64,000 bases of DNA from Betaproteobacteria bacterium RIFCSPLOWO2_02_FULL_63_19 (GTDB lineage: Bacteria > Pseudomonadota > Gammaproteobacteria > Burkholderiales > SG8-39): NCBI GenBank assembly GCA_001770415.1, contig MEQX01000016.1, positions 60,519-124,518 on the forward strand, read 5' to 3'. Shown in pieces: positions 57,085 through 64,000 of the stretch. The notes beneath the pieces were generated by a model. It did no database searches and was not told where the DNA came from. It worked only from the letters and a program-made list of their open reading frames with translations. The stretch's first letter is position 1; each line of letters starts with the position of its first letter. Position numbers and translations under genes: made by a program.

Positions 57085-57486
57085 CTAGTAACCGTAATAC
57101 GGGATATCCGGTGGGACGGCCGGAGCGGCGGGCGAAGAATCGCCTAGGCTGATCAGCACAAAGCTGTCGATGCGAGCGACCAAGCCATAATAGGACACGC
57201 CGGCGGCGGTGACGCCGGGGAGCGTCAGCGTGCGTTGTGAGGGATCGTAACGCGCCGGAGACGTAAGACCCGCCTGCGCCGGCACGGGAGAACCCAGATC
57301 GAGGACGACGATGCTGTCGAGGCGCACGATCACGTCCTTGTACTCCGTATCAAGGACTTGCACGCTGGGCAGCGTAAGGTATCGGGTCGAGGCATCGTAG
57401 GAAGCCGTCTGGGCCGAAGTGGGGGACGTACTGAAGGCGAACAATGCCGGCAGGAACAGCAGCTTTGTGCCAAACGCGATTGTCAT
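57085..57486 (-). CDS. Small exported protein with two copies of a roughly 40-aa repeat
   Basis: Signal peptide; SYDASTRYLTLPSVQVLDTEYKDVIVRLDSIVVLDLG and RYDPSQRTLTLPGVTAAGVSYYGLVARIDSFVLISLG. Confidence 0.7.
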   Translation of the reverse strand: MTIAFGTKLLFLPALFAFSTSPTSAQTASYDASTRYLTLPSVQVLDTEYKDVIVRLDSIVVLDLGSPVPAQAGLTSPARYDPSQRTLTLPGVTAAGVSYYGLVARIDSFVLISLGDSSPAAPAVPPDIPYYGY

Positions 57487-57599
57487 GTTCCGTATCGACT
57501 GCCGGGATGGACGACACATATTCTCCTCCGGTGCTCGCGCAAGCTTGAACGGTCGCCGCGTGCCGGCCAGCGCCGGCTCCGCGGCAGGACCGGCGCGCT

Positions 57600-58193
57600 C
57601 TAGCGAAACGGCGTCGCTCCGGTCAAATTGAAGGCGTTGCTTGCCTCGGAAAAGCTCAGTTCGGCACTGTATGACGCGGTTCCAGCTAAGCCCGGCGTCA
57701 GGACTGTCTGGAGCGTCAATTTGCCATTGTTATACAGAGGCAATGCGAGGGTTCCGGAATTTTCCAGCAGTTGGGCCCTCAGCTCTCCGCCCGATGAAAG
57801 ACTGCTGTGGATGTTGACGTACCAATTCCCCGCCAGCAGTTCCGCTTCTTGCGCCGCAGTAAGCGTCACCGAGCCCGTGAGCTTTCCGGCGTTTCCAGTC
57901 GGCTGGGTCGGGAGGCCGATTGCTACACCGGCGTTGGAACCCAGCGCTGCGGGGCCGTGAAAATGGGCTGCCGTTGCAGTGGCCTCAGGATTGAGTTGAT
58001 AGACGATGCTGTACACCAGCGTCTTGGTGGCAGTGTCGTACAGCGCCGTGACGCTGCCGTAGCCGCTCGAACTCGGCACACTGGTCTCCTGTGTCGCGGT
58101 CAGCGGCAACGCCACATAGGCATAGACGTCTGCCCATGCGGACGCGGGAAACGCCAGCACAATGGCCGTCAATAGGCTAATCGGTGTTTTCAT
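57600..58193 (-). CDS. CHRD domain-containing exported protein
   Basis: Signal peptide; LTATQETSVPSSSGYGSVTALYDTATKTLVYSIVY...AAHFHGPA...GNWYVNIHSSLSSGGELRAQL. Confidence 0.9.
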   Translation of the reverse strand: MKTPISLLTAIVLAFPASAWADVYAYVALPLTATQETSVPSSSGYGSVTALYDTATKTLVYSIVYQLNPEATATAAHFHGPAALGSNAGVAIGLPTQPTGNAGKLTGSVTLTAAQEAELLAGNWYVNIHSSLSSGGELRAQLLENSGTLALPLYNNGKLTLQTVLTPGLAGTASYSAELSFSEASNAFNLTGATPFR

Positions 58194-58705
58194 TCTGAAC
58201 GATCCTCCATGGATATGGGAAAGCGAACGCGCTCCCTAGGGAGGAAACGTGCGAGGCGGGCTTCTTATTCCACCTGCTTGCGAATGACCGAATCGCACGT
58301 CGTTCCGCGCTGCAGCAGTGGACGTGCCGTGGTCGGGGTGAGTTTGGACCTCGCTCGGACGGCAAGAGCCGTTGACGGGGTGTGGCTGTGCGCAATCCTG
58401 CGAGGGGCCGGCTTCCTCGAAACCAGTCACGCGGAACTGGAACGGCGCAACTGAGCCCATCCGCTCTGCACGACGTTTAAGCAATTTGAAATGGATTGCG
58501 GTCCGAGCCACTTACCCGCCGGCCCGCCGGAGACCCGGGGCCGATTGGCCGGGGGGACAGTCTTTGAGCGACGCCATTGCCGCCCGACGATGCACCTATG
58601 TAAGAATGGATACGGTGGGTCCTGATACCGCTGCGGAGATTCGTCCTGAAAAGTTCCCATGTACACCGCTCTGAGGCGAGCAGGACCGCACGCTGGCCGG
58701 TTCAT

Positions 58706-59263
58706 TTGCTGTCGGTGCTGCTTGGCATATTCATCGCCGCAAGTAGCGCGGGATGGGCGATCGCTCAGGGCGCGGCGCTCCGCGTCCCGGACGTGCCCTA
58801 CGAACCAACCCCGCACAACGTGGTGGCGCAGATGCTCCGGCTCGCGCAGGTGCGCGAGGGCGACGTGGTCTATGACCTGGGGTGCGGGGACGGGCGCATC
58901 GTGATTGCGGCGGTCAGGGAGCGCGGGACGCGGGGTGTGTGCGTCGATATCGATCCACAACGCATCCGGGAGAGTCGAGCCAATGCCGCGGCGGCGGCGG
59001 TAGCGGAACGCATCCGTTTTCTGGAGCAGGACCTTTTTACGACGGAAATACGCGAAGCCACTGTCGTCATGCTTTTCCTCTGGCCGGAGGTAAACCTGAA
59101 ATTGCGTCCCAAGCTGTGGCGCGAACTGCGTCCCGGCACGCGAGTCGTTTCGTACGTGCATGACATGGGCGATTGGAAGCCGCAGCGGACCATGACGGTG
59201 CAGGGCCGCTACGGCCCGCGCCCACTGTACCTGTGGACGATTGGGTCGGCGCCGGACCGATAG
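58706..59263 (+). CDS. Class I SAM-dependent methyltransferase with hydrophobic N-terminus (TTG start assumed)
   Basis: [34 protein letters not shown]-terminus [22 protein letters not shown]. Confidence 0.8.
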   Translation: MLSVLLGIFIAASSAGWAIAQGAALRVPDVPYEPTPHNVVAQMLRLAQVREGDVVYDLGCGDGRIVIAAVRERGTRGVCVDIDPQRIRESRANAAAAAVAERIRFLEQDLFTTEIREATVVMLFLWPEVNLKLRPKLWRELRPGTRVVSYVHDMGDWKPQRTMTVQGRYGPRPLYLWTIGSAPDR

Positions 59264-59366
59264 CGCACATCGATTTTGCAATCGGCAACACGGCTCTATA
59301 GAGCCCTCGTGCGAGGACGCGCGTGCTACCATTTGGAGCAACGCAATCCCGTCGACCGGATCCTCC

Positions 59367-60752
59367 GTGAACGTCGTCATCCTCGCTGCCGGCCAGGGCA
59401 AACGCATGCACTCGGATACGCCGAAAGTGCTTCACGCCCTGGCTGGGCGGCCGCTGCTCGCACATGTGATCGATGCCGCGCTCGAACTCGAGCCGCAGCG
59501 GATATGCGTGGTTTACGGCCATGGCGGTGAGGCGGTGCGCGAGGCCCTGGCCGCATCCACGGAATTGCGTGCTACGACCCCGATTACCTGGGTGTTGCAG
59601 GAACCGCAACTGGGCACCGGCCACGCGGTGCAGCAGACACTGCCCCACTTGATCGATGGCGTCCCGACCTTGGTGCTTTACGGTGATGTGCCGCTGATCC
59701 GTGCCGCAACGCTAAGGCGGCTTTGTGCGGCGGCGGGCGCCGGCATGGCCGTGCTCACCGTCGAGCTCGAGGATCCCAAGGGCTATGGCCGTATCGTGCG
59801 CGAGGGCGGCACGGCCTCCGGCGCCGTTTCGCGCATCGTCGAGCAGAAGGACGCAAGCCCATTCGAGCAGGCGATCCGGGAAGTGAACACCGGGATGATG
59901 GTAGTGCCCACGCCGAAGCTCAAGTCCTGGCTGACGCAGCTGAGAAACGACAACGTGCAGCGAGAGTACTACCTCACCGACATTGTCGCGCTGGCAGTCG
60001 CCGATGGTGTCGCCGTCTCGAGCGCGCAGCCGCACGACGTATCGGAGACACTCGGGGTCAACAACCGCAATCAGCTCGCACAACTGGAGCGCGCGTTTCA
60101 GGCACACGTCGCCGGCGAATTGATGGGCCGCGGCGTGACGCTCGCCGACCCGGCGCGTATCGACGTACGTGGGCGGCTCGCGTGCGGGCGCGACGTGGCC
60201 ATCGACATCAATTGCGTGTTCGAGGGAAACGTTGACTTAGGCGACCGCGTGAGCATCGGCGCCCAGTGCGTGCTGAAGAACGTGCGCGTGGCCGCGGGAA
60301 CGCGCATCGAGCCTTTCTGTCACATGGAAGACGCAGACATCGGCGCCAATTGCCGTATAGGTCCCTATGCGCGTGTCCGCCCCGGCACCGCGCTCGCCGA
60401 AGACGTGCACGTCGGAAACTTCGTTGAGGTCAAGGCGAGCCGCATCGGACGCGGCTCCAAGGCCAACCATCTTGCCTACATCGGCGACAGCGACGTGGGC
60501 AGCAGCGTCAACGTCGGCGCGGGAACCATCACCTGCAACTACGATGGCGCGAACAAGCACCGCACCGTAATAGAAGACGACGTGTTCATCGGTTCCGATA
60601 CTCAACTCGTAGCGCCGGTGCGTGTTGGCCGCGGCGCGACCCTGGGCGCGGGGACTACACTGACTCGCGATGCGCCAGCGGGTCAACTCACCGTCTCGCG
60701 CGCGAAACAGGTGTCCCTGCCCGGATGGAAACGTCCGACCAAGAACAAGTGA
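59367..60752 (+). CDS. glmU: Bifunctional UDP-GlcNAc pyrophosphorylase/GlcN-1-P acetyltransferase (GTG start)
   Basis: [21 protein letters not shown]; left-handed beta-helix repeats; [11 protein letters not shown]. Confidence 0.96.
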   Translation: MNVVILAAGQGKRMHSDTPKVLHALAGRPLLAHVIDAALELEPQRICVVYGHGGEAVREALAASTELRATTPITWVLQEPQLGTGHAVQQTLPHLIDGVPTLVLYGDVPLIRAATLRRLCAAAGAGMAVLTVELEDPKGYGRIVREGGTASGAVSRIVEQKDASPFEQAIREVNTGMMVVPTPKLKSWLTQLRNDNVQREYYLTDIVALAVADGVAVSSAQPHDVSETLGVNNRNQLAQLERAFQAHVAGELMGRGVTLADPARIDVRGRLACGRDVAIDINCVFEGNVDLGDRVSIGAQCVLKNVRVAAGTRIEPFCHMEDADIGANCRIGPYARVRPGTALAEDVHVGNFVEVKASRIGRGSKANHLAYIGDSDVGSSVNVGAGTITCNYDGANKHRTVIEDDVFIGSDTQLVAPVRVGRGATLGAGTTLTRDAPAGQLTVSRAKQVSLPGWKRPTKNK

Positions 60753-60771
60753 ACCGAGCGAGGGTCAAGCC

Positions 60772-62613
60772 ATGTGCGGCATCGTTGGAGCTGTAGCCGG
60801 GCGCAACATTGTCCCGGTCCTGATCGAGGGCCTGAAGCGGCTCGAATATCGGGGTTATGACTCTGCCGGTGTCGCGGTTCTCAACGATCGCAATGCGACG
60901 CCCACGCTGCAACGGGTTCGTTCCACCGGCCGGGTCATCGAACTGGAAAAACTCGCGCTGGCGCAAGGGTTGTCCGGAACGATCGGCGTCGCCCATACCC
61001 GCTGGGCCACCCATGGTGTCCCCTCGGAGAACAACGCGCACCCACATATCTCGGGCGGCGTGTCGGTAGTGCACAACGGCATCATCGAGAACCACGACGA
61101 GATACGCGCGCGGCTGCGCCGCAAAGGCTATGAATTCGCCTCGGAAACAGACACCGAGGTTATTGCGCACCTGGTGCATTCCAACCTGCATGCGAGCGCC
61201 GGCCTGTTCGATGCCGTACGCAAGAGTGTTGCCGACCTGGTAGGCGCCTACGCTGTTGCCGTTGTTAGCGAAAACCATCCATCGAGCGTCGTGGTCGCGC
61301 GCCACGGTGCGCCGCTGCTGATCGGCATCGGTGAGGGCGAAAACTTCGCCGCCTCGGACGCCTCGGCGCTGGTCCAAGTCACGCCGCGCATGATCTACCT
61401 GGAAGACGGCGACTGCGCCGAGATCACTCGCGCGGGAGTTGCCATCACCGACGTTCTGGGACGGCCGTTGGAACGAGATGTGCATATCTCCGAACTCACG
61501 CCCACGGCGGCCGAGCTGGGGCAGTACCGCCATTTCATGGAAAAAGAAATCCACGAGCAGCCAATGGCGGTCGCCAATACGCTGGAAATGGTGACCAATG
61601 CGCACTCCGTATCGCCACAACTATTCGGCGCCGGGGCCGAGCGCGTGCTCGGCGATGTCAACGCGGTGCTGATTCTCGCCTGCGGCACCAGCTATCATGC
61701 CGGCATGGTGGCCCGATACTGGCTGGAGGGTCTCGCCGGTATTCCCTGCAGCGTCGAGATCGCAAGCGAGTACCGGTATCGCGACTCGGTCCCCAATTCG
61801 AAGGCGCTGGTGGTCACGATTTCCCAGTCGGGAGAAACCGCCGATACGCTGGCTGCTCTGCAGCATGCACGCAAGCTGGGACACGTGCAAACACTCGCGA
61901 TCTGCAACGTGCCCGAATCGTCGCTCGTACGCGCATCGGGTCTGCGTTTTCTGACGCGCGCAGGTCCGGAGATCGGCGTCGCCTCGACCAAGGCCTTTAC
62001 CACCCAGCTCGCCGCGCTGGTGCTGCTCACCATGGTACTGGCCAAACTGCGCGGCCGGCTTTCGCGCGATCGCGAGGAAGAATTGCTGCGAGCGCTTCGG
62101 CATCTGCCGACGGCGTTGCAAAACGTCCTGCACGTGGAGCCGCAGGTGAAGATGTGGTCCGAAAAATTCTCGTTAATGCAGCATGCGCTGTTCCTTGGCC
62201 GTGGCATCCACTACCCGATCGCGATGGAGGGCGCGCTGAAGCTCAAGGAAATCTCCTATATTCATGCCGAGGCCTATGCCGCGGGCGAACTCAAGCACGG
62301 CCCGCTTGCGCTGGTGGACAAGAACATGCCGGTGATCGCAATCGCGCCCAAGGACGCGCTATTCGAGAAGCTCAAGTCGAACCTGCAGGAAGTGCGCGCC
62401 CGCGGCGGCGAACTGCACGTGTTCGCGGACCAGGACACCAGGATGACTGGCGGCGATGGCATCCAGGTCATCCGCATGCCCGACCACGCCGGGTTGCTCT
62501 CGCCGATACTGCATACGATCCCGCTGCAGTTGCTGGCCTACCACGCGGCGCTGGATCGCGGCACCGACGTCGACAAGCCGCGCAACCTGGCCAAGTCAGT
62601 GACGGTGGAGTGA
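60772..62613 (+). CDS. glmS: Glutamine-fructose-6-phosphate aminotransferase
   Basis: [36 protein letters not shown]; two SIS domains; C-terminal [12 protein letters not shown]. Confidence 0.97.
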   Translation: MCGIVGAVAGRNIVPVLIEGLKRLEYRGYDSAGVAVLNDRNATPTLQRVRSTGRVIELEKLALAQGLSGTIGVAHTRWATHGVPSENNAHPHISGGVSVVHNGIIENHDEIRARLRRKGYEFASETDTEVIAHLVHSNLHASAGLFDAVRKSVADLVGAYAVAVVSENHPSSVVVARHGAPLLIGIGEGENFAASDASALVQVTPRMIYLEDGDCAEITRAGVAITDVLGRPLERDVHISELTPTAAELGQYRHFMEKEIHEQPMAVANTLEMVTNAHSVSPQLFGAGAERVLGDVNAVLILACGTSYHAGMVARYWLEGLAGIPCSVEIASEYRYRDSVPNSKALVVTISQSGETADTLAALQHARKLGHVQTLAICNVPESSLVRASGLRFLTRAGPEIGVASTKAFTTQLAALVLLTMVLAKLRGRLSRDREEELLRALRHLPTALQNVLHVEPQVKMWSEKFSLMQHALFLGRGIHYPIAMEGALKLKEISYIHAEAYAAGELKHGPLALVDKNMPVIAIAPKDALFEKLKSNLQEVRARGGELHVFADQDTRMTGGDGIQVIRMPDHAGLLSPILHTIPLQLLAYHAALDRGTDVDKPRNLAKSVTVE

Positions 62614-62652
62614 CGGGAAGGCGCGCAGCCGCTGGAGCGACGGGGATAGCGG

Positions 62653-62964
62653 ATGATAAATTTCGAAGAAAAGCGAGCAGCGGCCGCAGCTCATATTCGC
62701 CGGACCGTCGACGAAGTCCTGAAGGTTGCCCAGTCAGCGCGTGCCAGCGCGATGGTGGCGGGCGGCAGCAAGCCGCATGTTTCGATTTCCAAGCAGGTGA
62801 GCGATCTAAACGACGCTTACTTTCGCGCCATGCTGTCGGGCATCGAGTTCGCGACGCGCGGCCACTTTGATCACGGCCGCGAGTCGTACGGTTTCACCGA
62901 ATGGATACTGAGAGGACGGCTCGTCGACGTCACGGTCCGGGCCAAGCAGGGGGATCCTGGATAG
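62653..62964 (+). CDS. Hypothetical protein, 103 aa
   Basis: Intact ORF right after glmS; no family recognised. Confidence 0.5.
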   Translation: MINFEEKRAAAAAHIRRTVDEVLKVAQSARASAMVAGGSKPHVSISKQVSDLNDAYFRAMLSGIEFATRGHFDHGRESYGFTEWILRGRLVDVTVRAKQGDPG

Positions 62965-62999
62965 CAGCATTCGCCCGCGGCAATCGTATCCGCCGCACG

Positions 63000-63827
63000 C
63001 TACGTTACCGTGGATTCACGCTGGCGCCGCAGGCAGTCATCGCGGATCGCAGCAACGCGCTCGCGCACCAGGCCGCCGAAGTGGCGCATTCTTTCGACCT
63101 CTTCAGGAGTCAGCGGACCGCTGATCGCGTCCGTGAATGCCGGGCGCGCCTGCACTCGTTCCCACCAGGCGCGGGTGGCGGGTCGCCCGTCGGCGAAGAG
63201 ATCCAGCAGCGTAAGGTAGTCGAGGCGCGCGACGTAAGGCGTGAGGTTGATGTCGGCGAGCGAGTACCCGCTCTGCAATATCCAGTCGCCGCCCGAGGCG
63301 AGCGACTGCTCCAGGTTGGAAAATGCCTTTTCGAATGCGGCCACGGCCCAAGTGACGTAAGGCGATTCAATCCCTTGCGCGTAAGTCGACATGAAGCGGT
63401 CGCGGCGCCTCGGGTCGCCCACGTTGCGAAAGCGCGTTTGACGCTGCTGTTCGGACATTTCCTGCATTGCCTGGCGGAACATCGCCGAGAAACTGATTTC
63501 GGTGACCCCTTCGTGCAATCCTTCGTCCACCGCTTTGCTCCACAGGCGCATGCGCGCACGCTCAAGCGGTTCAACGGGTACGAGCCGCGGAGCGGGATAC
63601 ACGTCCTCGAGATACTCGCAAATGAGCGTGGACTCGATGACTGGCGCCCCGTCGTGCACCAGCGTCGGTACCAGCCCCTTGGGGTTGAGCTTTAGGTATT
63701 CCGGGTTGTACTGCTCGGCGCGGAACAGATCCACGTTGCGCGTTTCGAAGGGAAGGCCCTTTTCGCACAGGGTCAGGCGCACTTTTTGTGCGCACACCGA
63801 ATTGCCGTACTGGTACAGGGTGATCAT
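63000..63827 (-). CDS. Glutathione S-transferase family protein
   Basis: MITLYQYGNSVCAQKVRLTLCEKGLPFE...NPKGLVPTLVHDGAPVIESTLICEYLED. Confidence 0.92.
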   Translation of the reverse strand: MITLYQYGNSVCAQKVRLTLCEKGLPFETRNVDLFRAEQYNPEYLKLNPKGLVPTLVHDGAPVIESTLICEYLEDVYPAPRLVPVEPLERARMRLWSKAVDEGLHEGVTEISFSAMFRQAMQEMSEQQRQTRFRNVGDPRRRDRFMSTYAQGIESPYVTWAVAAFEKAFSNLEQSLASGGDWILQSGYSLADINLTPYVARLDYLTLLDLFADGRPATRAWWERVQARPAFTDAISGPLTPEEVERMRHFGGLVRERVAAIRDDCLRRQRESTVT

Positions 63828-63860
63828 CGCTTTCGCGAGGGCCGGCACCTTGTGTTTGGC

Positions 63861-64000
63861 TCAGGGTATTTCATACACGACGAATTCGTTCGTAATGCCG
63901 CGCAGCGTATGCCGCTGCGGCACGGGCGAAAGCCCGTGCGTGCCGAGCAGGCGTGCCGCGAGCGGATCGGCTACCACCGGCTCGGTAGCGAAGATCGAGC
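63861..64000 (-). CDS. C-terminal fragment, possibly class III adenylate/guanylate cyclase, partial at window edge
   Basis: Reverse strand reads IFATEPVVADPLAARLLGTHGLSPVPQRHTLRGITNEFVVYEIP*; the LRGIxxxFVVYEI tail resembles cyclase C-termini. Confidence 0.45.
   Translation of the reverse strand, partial: SIFATEPVVADPLAARLLGTHGLSPVPQRHTLRGITNEFVVYEIP

Noticed and set aside
58232-58244. CCCTAGGG palindrome upstream of the CHRD gene
   Set aside because: Only 8 bp, no second copy or context seen; likely chance
60688-61620. 310-aa minus-strand ORF antisense to glmS
   Set aside because: Shadow ORF of a conserved enzyme

Overview
A 64 kb GC-rich window of chromosomal DNA with betaproteobacterial-type gene content and order. 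Almost all of it is assigned to genes read from the supplied ORFs. Left to right: livH(end)-livM-livG-livF; DUF3014 protein; 2Fe-2S flavin reductase; NAD-epimerase; cutA-dsbD; B12-binding radical SAM protein; GNAT and Sir2; VOC protein; hemB; ysxC/engB; cytochrome c4; ECF sigma, anti-sigma, msrPQ; RND efflux permease and MFP; lysA-lptM; cyaY; PBP1a; pilMNOPQ-aroK-aroB; a complete-looking type II secretion cluster gspC-N; a large Big-1 (Ig-like) lipoprotein; gltB-gltD; a decaheme cytochrome plus MtrB/PioB-type porin; two small exported proteins; an exported-looking methyltransferase; glmU-glmS; a GST; and a partial cyclase-like CDS. No tRNA, rRNA, CRISPR or transposon was recognised. The best leads for undescribed biology are: (1) a structured, terminator-ended RNA candidate with a CCUCCC loop between hemB and ysxC on the + strand; (2) a second structured RNA candidate (12-bp closing helix plus two 7-bp helices that interlock or compete) between gltD and the decaheme cytochrome; (3) an MtrA/MtrB-type electron conduit with no surface cytochrome beside it; (4) a Big-1 lipoprotein with a GGTT-repeat stalk next to the T2SS operon; (5) a 29-bp tandem repeat grown from the 3' end of livM; (6) an overlapping Sir2/GNAT pair. 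All functional statements are homology or motif judgements by eye; no database search was run.
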